A stretch of DNA of 14,148 nt from Promethearchaeota archaeon (GTDB lineage: Archaea > Asgardarchaeota > Lokiarchaeia > Sigynarchaeales > SOKP01), in assembly GCA_016839635.1 (NCBI GenBank), contig JAEOTV010000185.1, forward strand, positions 1 to 14,148. Direction: 5' to 3'. Positions 1 to 6,782 of this stretch are shown piece after piece. Made by a program: the position numbers and the translations under genes. The stretch's first letter is position 1. Each line of letters starts with the position of its first letter. The notes beneath the pieces were generated by a model. It was not told the DNA's origin. It was given only the letters and a program-made list of their open reading frames with translations, and ran no database searches.

Positions 1-17
1 ATAATAAGTCCAATTGC

Positions 18-869
18 ATGCTAGCTGAAACTTTTAGAGTAATCGAAGTTGAATGTCCAGAATGTGGAAAAGTGAAGAACATTAATATTCCCGAGTCAGT
101 TTTCTCTCAAAAAAAATTTGGTACTATCAAAATACAGATACCTATCGATGCTGTTTGTTCAAAGCATCACTTCATTGTCTTTGTAGATACAAGGGGTAAT
201 ATCAGAGGCTATGAGAAAATAGATATAATTATGGGTAGGGTTACTCCTGAAGTCGAAAGGGAAACTGCCGGGAGGATTAATCTCAGAAACTTACTCCAGC
301 TTTTCGGAGTTTATGGTATTTTTAGCTTAATTCATGCAAAAGTATTTAATTATCCTTCTTATATTATAAAAGACGAGAGATTTGAATACTCTGAAAATTT
401 GTTAAATTCACTGGGAGATAACATATTACCAGAGTTGTATAAGGGAAATAAAACAATCCATATAATTGATGACCCAGATATTAACAAAATTAAAGTTAAA
501 GATAAAAATGCTTTAATAATGGACGTATCACAACAAATTTATCAAACTCCATGGACTACTAAGTTAAAATTTGAGGAACAGGTTATTAAAAGAGCATTAG
601 AGATTATTGATGAAGAAGAACAACTCAAACTTTTACAAAATGACATCTCTAATTTTGTAAGTGAAGTTCATTATGCCGTATCAATTCTCCAAGATTTTAG
701 CGAAATTTATGACGATGTATTAATAGATAAGTTATCAAAAGCTCTAAGTATTAAGAAAATTAGTAGTTATCGTTTGAACTTGATTAAAGAGTTCATCAGA
801 AGAAATATCTCAAAAAAAATTGTTGAAAAAATCAAGAATCGAGTTGGAGAATTCTTAAGCGTTCTTTAA
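18..869 (+). CDS. Hypothetical protein with putative N-terminal zinc-binding domain
   Basis: A 283-residue protein that I cannot assign to a named family. The first ~75 residues look like a small beta-rich domain with a possible zinc site: Cys13-x2-Cys16 and Cys47-x2-His50 (or His51), followed by a conserved-looking stretch around 'RGYEKID' (63-69). Residues ~85-200 appear mixed alpha/beta. Residues ~200-283 are lysine- and glutamate-rich and probably helical. No signal peptide or membrane segment is visible. The ATG at 18 is the first methionine, but the frame is open to the left edge of the window with no stop, so the true start could lie upstream. Similar Cys-rich N-termini occur in uncharacterised Asgard proteins (recollection, not checked). 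A T-rich stretch follows the stop. The function is unknown; the gene itself is well supported by a long open frame in AT-rich DNA. Confidence 0.8.
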   Translation: MLAETFRVIEVECPECGKVKNINIPESVFSQKKFGTIKIQIPIDAVCSKHHFIVFVDTRGNIRGYEKIDIIMGRVTPEVERETAGRINLRNLLQLFGVYGIFSLIHAKVFNYPSYIIKDERFEYSENLLNSLGDNILPELYKGNKTIHIIDDPDINKIKVKDKNALIMDVSQQIYQTPWTTKLKFEEQVIKRALEIIDEEEQLKLLQNDISNFVSEVHYAVSILQDFSEIYDDVLIDKLSKALSIKKISSYRLNLIKEFIRRNISKKIVEKIKNRVGEFLSVL

Positions 870-899
870 AGCCTTTTTGTAGACTTTAATTTTTCATAA

Positions 900-911
900 T
901 TTTTCGAAAAA
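900..911. repeat. Perfect 12-bp palindrome downstream of the first gene
   Basis: TTTTTCGAAAAA is identical to its reverse complement. It lies 31 nt after the stop of the first gene and 76 nt before the LsrF-like gene. It could be part of a terminator region or a regulator site. AT-richness makes chance occurrence plausible, although the central CG is uncommon in this DNA. Confidence 0.4.
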
Positions 912-928
912 GTAAAATAGAGATCATT

Positions 929-949
929 AATTATTTTAACAAAATAATT
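929..949. promoter_or_regulatory. Inverted repeat over a putative TATA box upstream of the LsrF-like gene
   Basis: Two perfect 9-bp arms, AATTATTTT and AAAATAATT, are separated by AAC. The left arm contains the best TATA-like element for the downstream gene: a box centred near 934 predicts a transcript start near 959, with the ATG at 987. A symmetric site over the box would suit a dimeric repressor that blocks TBP. The symmetry is seen directly; the operator role is inference. Confidence 0.4.
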
Positions 950-986
950 GTAAATCATAATCAAAATATTAAAAAGGGAACGAAAA

Positions 987-1781
987 ATGGTTGTAGTGGG
1001 TGACTGGGGGTTTCAGAATCGGTTTAACAGAATAATAAAGCCAAAGAGTGGACGCTGCGTAATGTTAGCAATTGATCATGGATACTTTGGAAATATTCCC
1101 GGTCAATTAAAGTGTTTTACAGATATGAAGCCATTATTTGAATATGCTGATGCTCTTATGCTGACGAGAGGGATGCTGAGAAATTGTGTATCTTCAGAAT
1201 TAGATGTACCAATTGTATTAAGAGTATCAGCAGGTGCTTCAATGTTAAAGGAACTCTCAAATGAAGAAATTAATGTTTCAATAGATGACGCAATAAGATT
1301 AAATGTTTCTGCTATTACATGTTCTATTTTTGTTGGTGGAGAATATGAAAAACAGTCACTAATGAATCTTTCTAAACTCGTTAATGAAGGAAATACTTAT
1401 GGAATCCCTACTTTAGCAGTTACTGCTGTAGGAAGAGAAATGGTACGAGATGCTCGATACCTTGGAATGGCAAGTAGGATGGCTGCTGAAATGGGAGCTA
1501 CTTTTGTAAAGACTTATTATTGTGATAATTTTGAAGAAGTCACTAGTATTTGTCCAGCACCAGTTGTAATTGCAGGAGGGAAGAAAATTGAAGAAAGAGA
1601 CGCATTACAGATGTCAAAGAATGCAGTGGATAAAGGGGCAGTTGGCGTAGATATGGGAAGAAATATCTTTCAGAGTGACTCTCCTCTTGGAATGATTAAA
1701 GCTGTGAGAGCAATTGTACACGAAAATGCTTCTGTAGACGAAGCATTTGAAATTTATAAACAAGGACCTAAAGGTTTATAA
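987..1781 (+). CDS. lsrF: LsrF-like class I aldolase/thiolase (DeoC/LacD/Fba-like TIM barrel)
   Basis: A 264-residue, full-length match by eye to bacterial LsrF, the thiolase that transfers an acetyl group from 3-hydroxy-5-phosphonooxypentane-2,4-dione to CoA in autoinducer-2 catabolism. Shared signatures are 'DWG' near the N-terminus (6-8), 'VMLAIDHGYF' (25-34), 'FEYADALM..RG' (51-62), 'RLAAEMGA'-like 164-171, the Schiff-base lysine K175 in 'VKTYY', 'VIAGGKK' (194-200) and the phosphate-binding 'GVDMGRNIFQS' (220-230). Archaeal relatives of the same superfamily include class I fructose-bisphosphate aldolase and the aldolase that makes 2-amino-3,7-dideoxyheptulosonate, but the detailed motifs here track LsrF more closely. 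No lsrK, lsrG or transporter genes are nearby, so an AI-2 role cannot be assumed; another sugar-phosphate retro-Claisen or aldol reaction is possible. The ATG follows a GGGAACG stretch that is a poor Shine-Dalgarno sequence. A T10 tract directly after the stop suggests a single-gene transcript. Confidence 0.85.
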   Translation: MVVVGDWGFQNRFNRIIKPKSGRCVMLAIDHGYFGNIPGQLKCFTDMKPLFEYADALMLTRGMLRNCVSSELDVPIVLRVSAGASMLKELSNEEINVSIDDAIRLNVSAITCSIFVGGEYEKQSLMNLSKLVNEGNTYGIPTLAVTAVGREMVRDARYLGMASRMAAEMGATFVKTYYCDNFEEVTSICPAPVVIAGGKKIEERDALQMSKNAVDKGAVGVDMGRNIFQSDSPLGMIKAVRAIVHENASVDEAFEIYKQGPKGL

Positions 1782-1806
1782 TTTTTTTTTTATTTTCATT
1801 TTTTTT
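1782..1806 (+). terminator. T-tract terminator after the LsrF-like gene
   Basis: A run of ten T residues begins one base after the stop codon, followed by further T-rich blocks to about 1806. Archaeal RNA polymerase terminates on such non-hairpin T-tracts. Confidence 0.6.
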
Positions 1807-1841
1807 AATTTAATTTCATATCGAACCTAATAATATTGAGA

Positions 1842-1849
1842 TTTATATA
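1842..1849 (+). promoter_or_regulatory. TATA box for the small membrane protein gene
   Basis: TTTATATA lies about 68 nt upstream of the ATG at 1913. It predicts a transcript start near 1870 and a leader of about 40 nt that carries a partial Shine-Dalgarno GTGAT at 1901-1905, seven bases before the ATG. Confidence 0.5.
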
Positions 1850-1912
1850 TAACGGAATATATGTATTCAAGATCATTTAATAAATGAAATCTAAAGAAAA
1901 GTGATTTAAAAA

Positions 1913-2317
1913 ATGGCTGATGAGATTTTAAAATTCACGAAATTAACTTTTATAATCCATTTTGTAGTAGGTCTTACTTTTACGATTCTTTTTTGGATCC
2001 CAGATATAACAATTCCATTATATGTCGGATCAGTCACATTAGAAACTCACGCTATGAGTTTAACTATTGGATGTCTATTTGCAGGATTCACAGTGAGTTC
2101 TCTTCTAGGATTTTTAGCTAATGAATGGAAGCAAGTTAGAATTGTCGTAATTAGCGAATTCGTATGGTTAGTTTGTAATTTAGTAACTACAATTATTGGT
2201 TTCGCTGTTTTTAACACAATGATGGCAGTATTAACACTTGTTATAACAATACTTTTTATAATTCTATTTTTACTAACTTTTCTACAACAAGAAGATAAAA
2301 TGAAAGCATTATTCTAG
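1913..2317 (+). CDS. Small four-helix integral membrane protein, function unknown
   Basis: A 134-residue hydrophobic protein with four likely transmembrane helices at about residues 11-30, 48-69, 75-99 and 102-124, a short N-terminus and a charged C-terminal tail 'QQEDKMKALF'. There is no cleavable signal peptide: the first helix has no following cleavage-like site. Polar residues in the membrane segments are few and I see no transporter signature. The start is supported by a GTGAT element seven bases upstream and a TATA box at 1842-1849; a T-tract follows the stop, so it looks monocistronic. I do not recognise a family. Candidate roles such as a small membrane scaffold or sensor partner would be guesses. 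Confidence 0.75.
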   Translation: MADEILKFTKLTFIIHFVVGLTFTILFWIPDITIPLYVGSVTLETHAMSLTIGCLFAGFTVSSLLGFLANEWKQVRIVVISEFVWLVCNLVTTIIGFAVFNTMMAVLTLVITILFIILFLLTFLQQEDKMKALF

Positions 2318-2349
2318 AAAAAACAGTAGAAATCTATATCTAAATACCC

Positions 2350-2364
2350 TTTTTTTTTCTTTTT
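2350..2364 (+). terminator. T-tract terminator after the membrane protein gene
   Basis: Nine T residues, one C and five more T residues lie 32 nt downstream of the stop codon. This is a typical archaeal T-tract termination signal before the next promoter. Confidence 0.55.
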
Positions 2365-2483
2365 CATAGTTCTTTGAAAGGATAAAAAGACATTAGGAAC
2401 TTAATTTCTATTAAAGTCAACTTATTAAAGTTTAATTTATTATTTAATACAATTGGGTTAATTTATCAATATTGTATTATTCG

Positions 2484-3443
2484 ATGTCTTATCCAAAAAT
2501 AGATAACCTTCAAATCAGAAGAGTAAAAGAAGACATTTTACTTGTTCATCAAATTAAACCACCCTATTACTTTTCTTGTTGTGATGGGTTAATTATCCTC
2601 CCTAAGAAAGGCAGAAATTCAAAAACAATTATATTGGATTTAAATATAGAACCAGACCTAATAAATCAAATGGATAGCATTTATGGTCCCGTATCGCATT
2701 ACGTCTGTACACACTCACATATGGATCATATGGCCCACATTCATCAATGGGAATCTTTAGGAGCTGCAATTCATGCTCCAATCCCAGAAAATACATATTT
2801 ATTAGATCTTTATAATTTTTACGAAGGGTTTGGATTCAATAAAGTCATGGATTTTTCAGTTGTAAAGAAGTTTGGTGAATTAAATGGGTATCAAAAATGT
2901 GTAAATGTTAACCCTTTCAATCCAGGAGAGATATTAGAGTTTGAAAATGTTATCCTTGAAACGATTCCTTTTCTAGGTCACTCTAAAGCACATATTGGAA
3001 TACTCCTTCCAACAGAACGAATTATTCATATTAGTTGCTTAGGATTTGATCAACGTAAACCCGGAGAAGATGGATTTGGTCCATGGTATGGTTTTGATGA
3101 ATGTTCTATTGATCAATATCAGAAAGATATCGATCTTGCTGAATCAGTTTTTCTTGAAAAAGCTGACCTTTTAACTTCAAGCCATTCCTATATTGTAAAG
3201 AACCCTGACAAAACTCCATTTACTTACATTCGAGAGAAAATAGCGAAAAATCAAACTAAGGTGGATCACGCTATAATGAAGTTTAAGCAGTCAAATAAAT
3301 CCGAAATTATTATTAATGATCTCCTTGAGTTAGATATATTCTTCCCAAAAAGCAAGATGAAAGGATTTATGTTAGATATTTATAACTATTGGGAATCTGG
3401 AATAATAAGTAAACATATAGAAAGAAGTAAGTATTTAAAGTAA
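2484..3443 (+). CDS. Metallo-beta-lactamase-fold hydrolase
   Basis: A 319-residue protein counted from the ATG at 2484. A TTG at 2472 would add only MYYS and is less likely. The MBL signature H-x-H-x-D-H is present as His77, His79, Asp81 and His82 in 'THSHMDHMAH'. Further metal-ligand candidates are His166 in 'FLGHS', Asp189 in 'LGFDQ', and a late His in 'TSSHS'. The order and spacing match the dinuclear metal site of MBL-fold hydrolases, so the protein is probably a soluble zinc- or iron-dependent hydrolase. The ~100 residues after the MBL core are helical and may close over the active site. The substrate is not predictable from the motifs; the family includes glyoxalase II, lactonases, nucleases and oxidoreductases. 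A TATA-like stretch at ~2437-2450 predicts a start near 2469, giving a very short leader. The gene converges on the dehydrogenase gene with a 21-bp gap. Confidence 0.85.
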   Translation: MSYPKIDNLQIRRVKEDILLVHQIKPPYYFSCCDGLIILPKKGRNSKTIILDLNIEPDLINQMDSIYGPVSHYVCTHSHMDHMAHIHQWESLGAAIHAPIPENTYLLDLYNFYEGFGFNKVMDFSVVKKFGELNGYQKCVNVNPFNPGEILEFENVILETIPFLGHSKAHIGILLPTERIIHISCLGFDQRKPGEDGFGPWYGFDECSIDQYQKDIDLAESVFLEKADLLTSSHSYIVKNPDKTPFTYIREKIAKNQTKVDHAIMKFKQSNKSEIIINDLLELDIFFPKSKMKGFMLDIYNYWESGIISKHIERSKYLK

Positions 3444-3464
3444 AATATATAATCTTTATAATTC

Positions 3465-4508
3465 TTAATCTGGTTCTAAAATTACTTTAATAGATTCGGC
3501 AGCTTCACAGACTATTTTAAAAGCTTCTTGAGCTTTGCTAAATGGGAACCTATGAGTAATCAAATCTGTTACATTTATGCGCTTTGAAAGGATCCAATTA
3601 TATGCCTCATCAAGATCTTCTGGTGCTGCTCCATATGAAGTCATTATAGTAATCTCATTTCTCCAATATTGATTTATAGGCACATTAAGAAAAACCCATG
3701 GTTCTGGAACCGCAAAAAAGATAATTTTACCTCCTGGTGCTGCGCATTCTAGAGCTTGGTTTGCAGCTGATACAGCTCCAGTACAAACTATCACAATATC
3801 AGCTAATCTATACTTATTAATCTTTTTTACTTCATCTGGTAAATCTACAGTTGCTTTAAAAATTTCATCTGCTCCAAATTCTTTTGCTTTTTGTAAGCGA
3901 AATTCATTGATATCAGTAGCAATAACATTTTTTGCACCTCTAAGTTTTGCTAATTTAATATGTAAAAGTCCAGAGGCACCACAGCCTAAAATTAAGACAG
4001 TTAAGCCTTTCTTAATATTTGCTAGCCTTTGTGCTCGACACACGCATCCTAGTGGTTCGATGAAGACAGCTTCCTCATAAGACACATTTTTATCTAAAAC
4101 ATATACTCCTTTTTTTTCAATATTGATTTTTGGTACTCTAACAAATTCAGCAAAACCTCCAGGATCGAAATTCGTATTGTGTAGCAAATTACAAGCCGTA
4201 TGATGTCCTTGCTTACAATAATGACATTCAAAACAAGGTACATGATGAGATACGAATACACGATCTCCTATTCTAAGCTGTTTGACTGTATCGCATTTTT
4301 CTACTACATTTCCAGCAATTTCATGACCTAAAATTAATGAATCAACTTCTAATTTTTTCATTTTTGCTTTTCTATAATATTCCAAAATGTCTGAACCACA
4401 GATGCCAGACTTTTTTACTTGGACCAAGAATTCGCCTTCACCTATTACTGGTTTATCCAATTCATCAGTTCTTATATCATCATTACTATAATATCTAACA
4501 ACTCTCAT
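3465..4508 (-). CDS. Zinc-dependent medium-chain dehydrogenase (alcohol/polyol/threonine dehydrogenase type)
   Basis: A 347-residue protein of normal length for the MDR superfamily. Catalytic zinc ligands are present: Cys37 in 'GICGSD', His62-Glu63 in 'GHE', and Glu151 in 'EPLGC'. The structural zinc lobe is complete, with Cys92, Cys95, Cys98 and Cys106. The Rossmann motif GxGxxG is at 175-180, with Asp199 after the second strand ('ATDIN'), which favours NAD over NADP. It therefore probably oxidises a secondary alcohol, polyol or threonine-like substrate in the cytoplasm; sorbitol- and threonine-dehydrogenase-type enzymes are the nearest in motif pattern, but the exact substrate is open. It lies downstream of the Fno-like gene on the same strand, with a 164-nt gap that contains its own TATA-like box and a long inverted repeat, so it is probably transcribed separately. 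The ATG at 4508 has no clear Shine-Dalgarno. Confidence 0.9.
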   Translation of the reverse strand: MRVVRYYSNDDIRTDELDKPVIGEGEFLVQVKKSGICGSDILEYYRKAKMKKLEVDSLILGHEIAGNVVEKCDTVKQLRIGDRVFVSHHVPCFECHYCKQGHHTACNLLHNTNFDPGGFAEFVRVPKINIEKKGVYVLDKNVSYEEAVFIEPLGCVCRAQRLANIKKGLTVLILGCGASGLLHIKLAKLRGAKNVIATDINEFRLQKAKEFGADEIFKATVDLPDEVKKINKYRLADIVIVCTGAVSAANQALECAAPGGKIIFFAVPEPWVFLNVPINQYWRNEITIMTSYGAAPEDLDEAYNWILSKRINVTDLITHRFPFSKAQEAFKIVCEAAESIKVILEPD

Positions 4509-4553
4509 TCTTCAAATACTCAAAATCAATTATTAAAATATATTTTATGTGAG

Positions 4554-4564
4554 TTTATTTATAA
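4554..4564 (-). promoter_or_regulatory. TATA box for the dehydrogenase gene
   Basis: On the minus strand the element reads TTATAAATAAA. It is centred ~50 nt upstream of the ATG at 4508 and predicts a leader of about 26 nt. It is the best TATA-like match in this gap. Confidence 0.5.
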
Positions 4565-4590
4565 CTTTTGAATTAAACCTATTTTATAGA

Positions 4591-4633
4591 TTTATGTATT
4601 AAATGAAATGAAAAGCAAAACTTAATACATAAA
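4591..4633. repeat. Perfect 12-bp inverted repeat upstream of the dehydrogenase promoter
   Basis: The left arm TTTATGTATTAA (4591-4602) and right arm TTAATACATAAA (4622-4633) are exact reverse complements around a 19-nt spacer. It sits ~30 nt upstream of the dehydrogenase TATA box and ~40 nt past the end of the Fno-like gene. It could be a regulator site with two half-sites about three helical turns apart, or a 3'-UTR hairpin. A hairpin followed by a T-run, the bacterial terminator layout, is not seen on the minus strand. Confidence 0.55.
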
Positions 4634-4654
4634 AAACAAATAGGAAAAGAAAAA
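4631..4654 (-). terminator. T-rich termination region after the Fno-like gene (minus strand)
   Basis: Read on the minus strand, T4-T6 tracts occur 20-40 nt after the stop codon at 4673 and just before the inverted repeat. This suits archaeal T-tract termination. Confidence 0.4.
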
Positions 4655-4672
4655 TTAATAAATTTAAATTAA

Positions 4673-5314
4673 TTATTTCGCAGATCTTCTTCGCAGTAAT
4701 TTAAATGCAATATCAGTTCCCATTCCCTGATTATAAGCTAATTCAATCCAAAGCATAGCAAGAGGTTCAATAAGTCTAGCATTTTTGAGTGGTCCAGCAT
4801 CGATAACATCAAAACCAAGATCGATTCCTAATTGTTTTGTTTTTGATTTCGCATCTTTATTATCCCCACAAATAAATAAACTTGCTTGCTGGGAACCAAA
4901 TTGTGTTTTTTTTAGACTTTCAACTCCAATTGTATGAACCGCTTTTATTACTTTAGCCCCTACTGCCCATTTTGCGACTTTTTCTGCTGCAGACGGAGTA
5001 ATTGCTATTAAAGACCCCCCTAGAGTGGGTGTAGCAGTAGTAGTAGAATCTATTATAATTTTACCATTTAAATCTCCTGCTTCTTTGATCGCATCTTTTG
5101 CTCCTGACCATGGAACAGTAAGAACGACAATATCCCCAAATTTTGTAGTTTCTTCGTATGATCCTCCACTTGTGTTAGATCCTATTGAACTAGCAAGCTT
5201 TTTAGCTTTCTGAGGATCCCGAGAACCAATCATAATCGTATAACCTTTTTCTGCCCAAATTTTACCTAGTGCACTCCCTAATCTTCCTGTTCCCCCGATT
5301 ATTCCAATTTTCAT
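4673..5314 (-). CDS. npdG: NADPH-dependent F420 reductase (Fno/NpdG) family oxidoreductase
   Basis: A 213-residue protein of the size of archaeal F420:NADP oxidoreductase, which moves hydride between F420H2 and NADP. The N-terminal Rossmann motif is G7-G8-T-G10-R-L-G13, with Ser31-Arg32 in the NADP 2'-phosphate position ('GSRDPQKA'). Family features include 'VLTVPW' (64-69), 'VHTIG', and the C-terminal 'DAGPLKNARLIEPLAML', ending with 'GMG....FKLL'. The segment that in characterised Fno reads roughly 'VVSPLVP' is 'IIDSTTTATPT' here, so F420 use is likely but not certain; an NADPH-dependent reductase of another substrate is the alternative. The start is well supported by the Shine-Dalgarno GGAGTGA on the minus strand, six bases before the ATG. 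A TATA-like element at 5405-5417 would give a leader of ~70 nt. Confidence 0.82.
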   Translation of the reverse strand: MKIGIIGGTGRLGSALGKIWAEKGYTIMIGSRDPQKAKKLASSIGSNTSGGSYEETTKFGDIVVLTVPWSGAKDAIKEAGDLNGKIIIDSTTTATPTLGGSLIAITPSAAEKVAKWAVGAKVIKAVHTIGVESLKKTQFGSQQASLFICGDNKDAKSKTKQLGIDLGFDVIDAGPLKNARLIEPLAMLWIELAYNQGMGTDIAFKLLRRRSAK

Positions 5315-5320
5315 AAAAAT

Positions 5321-5327
5321 TCACTCC
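5321..5327 (-). promoter_or_regulatory. Strong Shine-Dalgarno site of the Fno-like gene
   Basis: On the minus strand the sequence is GGAGTGA, six bases before the ATG at 5314. It is close to the archaeal consensus GGAGGTGA. It fixes the start and shows that leadered SD translation is used in this genome. Confidence 0.7.
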
Positions 5328-5404
5328 ATAAAAAAATATTAAATGAAAAGTAAATGAATTTCATATTTAATGTCGGTATTTGTTATATTGAATAAAATAT
5401 ACCC

Positions 5405-5417
5405 TTATATATTTAAA
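5405..5417 (-). promoter_or_regulatory. TATA box candidate for the Fno-like gene
   Basis: The minus strand reads TTTAAATATATAA, predicting a transcript start near 5386 and a leader of about 70 nt. A second, weaker AT-rich box lies nearer the gene, so the exact promoter is uncertain. Confidence 0.35.
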
Positions 5418-5496
5418 TCTTAGTTTGAGGTGTTATTTGCATATTTTCTTTGTCATTCATAGACTCTAAGAATAAATTACTCAAATCAAAAAATCT

Positions 5497-5519
5497 ATAA
5501 AAAGAAATTAATAAAAAAA
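5497..5519 (-). terminator. T-tract terminator after the RHH regulator gene (minus strand)
   Basis: Seven T residues on the minus strand (A-run 5513-5519), followed by further T4-T6 tracts, begin seven bases after the stop codon at 5526. Confidence 0.5.
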
Positions 5520-5525
5520 GGTAGA

Positions 5526-5729
5526 TTAGTAGTTCTTATTAGATTTACTTCTGATGAGCTTAGAGAACTCATCAGAATCAAGATCTTTGAACATTTTTAA
5601 TTCATTTGTTAAAAAATCACGTAAAGCAATTCTTATTGCTTCACTTCGAGAAGGATAAACTCCCATATCATTTAAAATTTGAATTGCTTGTAAATACTTC
5701 TCTGGCAAGTTTATAGTAATAATCTTCAT
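5526..5729 (-). CDS. Ribbon-helix-helix (CopG/MetJ-type) transcriptional regulator
   Basis: A 67-residue protein with a textbook RHH domain. A short strand 'KIITINLP' (2-9) inserts in the DNA major groove, helix A runs from residue 10 to about 22, there is a turn with Gly24, and helix B 'SRSEAIRIALRDFL' (29-42) follows. The ~25-residue tail is basic and rich in Lys and Ser and probably flexible. RHH proteins act as dimers or tetramers on short repeated sites and are usually autoregulated. No toxin gene flanks it, so it is more likely a stand-alone regulator than an antitoxin. The ATG at 5729 is chosen; an in-frame TTG at 5738 would add MCK and is less likely. A TATA box lies at 5786-5796. Confidence 0.85.
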   Translation of the reverse strand: MKIITINLPEKYLQAIQILNDMGVYPSRSEAIRIALRDFLTNELKMFKDLDSDEFSKLIRSKSNKNY

Positions 5730-5785
5730 TTTACACAACCCTTTTTATAAAATATGTAAATTTTTTCTGATTACTCAGTTTTATA

Positions 5786-5796
5786 CTTTATATATT
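5786..5796 (-). promoter_or_regulatory. TATA box for the RHH regulator gene
   Basis: The minus strand reads AAATATATAAA, about 60 nt upstream of the ATG at 5729, predicting a transcript start near 5766. Confidence 0.5.
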
Positions 5797-5955
5797 TTGT
5801 CGGGTGGTTTATAAATTAGTTATATTAATCCTTTAATTGTATTAACCGCTTAATTGCTAACGAATATACATCTATCAAACATCTAATGATTGTATAAATG
5901 TATTAACGTCCTAATATAAAATTTAAAAAATGAAGTTAAAAATGAAAATGAATAT

Positions 5956-6717
5956 TTATTCTGGTTTTGAAAATGATTTTACATGCAAAATTAGTGAGAA
6001 GGCGGACTTATACAATTCTGCATGACCTACTTCTTTAATATCCTTTAGATAATTTATCGTATAATCTTCTTCCCGTCTTAGATAGGTTTTATCTCTTGTC
6101 TTATGTTCTTCATCAAAAAATGCATCAATTTTTAAAACTTTTTGATCTAAGCGACTAGGCATCTGAGGCATCATATTAAATGTAAATACTATATCTGGTT
6201 CTGATTCGTTAGCCGCATCTACAACAAAGAGTATATTAGGTTCTGCTACTGCTAGGAAACTTTCTAAGGAGTGAAAAATATCATCCACACTAATATTTAG
6301 ATTTGAGTTTCCATCTATCTCAAAAGCACTACAATCACTTATTTTAGGCAGAAGGAATTTTTCTTTACCTCGAAAAGCAAGACTCATTTCATTAGGATTT
6401 AGGAAATTTTTAATAATGGGATCATCTTTTTCTAAAGTAAAATTATCTGATATGGTTTTATTTTTTACATAAATAATTAAGGATCCTGCTGAGATTAAAT
6501 TAATTTTCTGATAATAAATATTGAAAATGGGATTATATGGTAAATTTATAACTTCTTTATTACCACCTAAACCAATTTGAGCTAAAATATTAGTTGGAAC
6601 CTGACTTGTCAAAGTAAACAATAAGAAAGATCTAAAATCACTTAATTCAATATAATTGGAAAATTCCTTAAAAATTTCCTTTATCTTATTTATTTTTTGC
6701 TTTAATTCATTAGACAT
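5956..6717 (-). CDS. Hypothetical protein downstream of the DtxR-family regulator
   Basis: A 253-residue soluble protein that I do not recognise. The N-terminal ~30 residues are probably helical and charged ('ELKQKINKIKEIFKEF'). The rest alternates hydrophobic strands with short charged loops, for example 'GSLIIYVKN' and 'NILFVVDAANES', suggesting an alpha/beta domain. There is no Cys/His cluster, P-loop, signal peptide or transmembrane helix. It starts 65 nt after the stop of the DtxR-family gene on the same strand, so the two may be co-transcribed, but an AT-rich TATA-like stretch at ~6766-6782 could also give it its own promoter. The ATG at 6717 lacks a clear Shine-Dalgarno. Base composition and codon use resemble the neighbours, so there is no sign of recent transfer. 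Confidence 0.75.
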   Translation of the reverse strand: MSNELKQKINKIKEIFKEFSNYIELSDFRSFLLFTLTSQVPTNILAQIGLGGNKEVINLPYNPIFNIYYQKINLISAGSLIIYVKNKTISDNFTLEKDDPIIKNFLNPNEMSLAFRGKEKFLLPKISDCSAFEIDGNSNLNISVDDIFHSLESFLAVAEPNILFVVDAANESEPDIVFTFNMMPQMPSRLDQKVLKIDAFFDEEHKTRDKTYLRREEDYTINYLKDIKEVGHAELYKSAFSLILHVKSFSKPE

Positions 6718-6782
6718 TTTGATTACTTTAAAGAAAACAATTTAGGTTAGTTGTATCATGGAATTAAAGATTATAATTAAAT

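Noticed and set aside
987..1781. An autoinducer-2 (lsr) catabolic operon
   Set aside because: Only the LsrF-like gene is present; no kinase, isomerase, transporter or regulator of that pathway is near, and a terminator follows directly.
5025..5213. Plus-strand open frame of 62 codons
   Set aside because: It lies entirely antisense to the Fno-like gene, which has clear family motifs and a strong Shine-Dalgarno; no promoter or family was seen.
3465..5314. A single two-gene operon of the dehydrogenase and Fno-like gene
   Set aside because: The 164-bp gap has T-tracts, an inverted repeat and a separate TATA box, so co-transcription is not supported, although read-through is possible.
5526..5729. 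Toxin-antitoxin pair with the RHH protein as antitoxin
   Set aside because: No RelE/ParE/PIN-like toxin frame overlaps or adjoins it, and both neighbours are more than 200 bp away.
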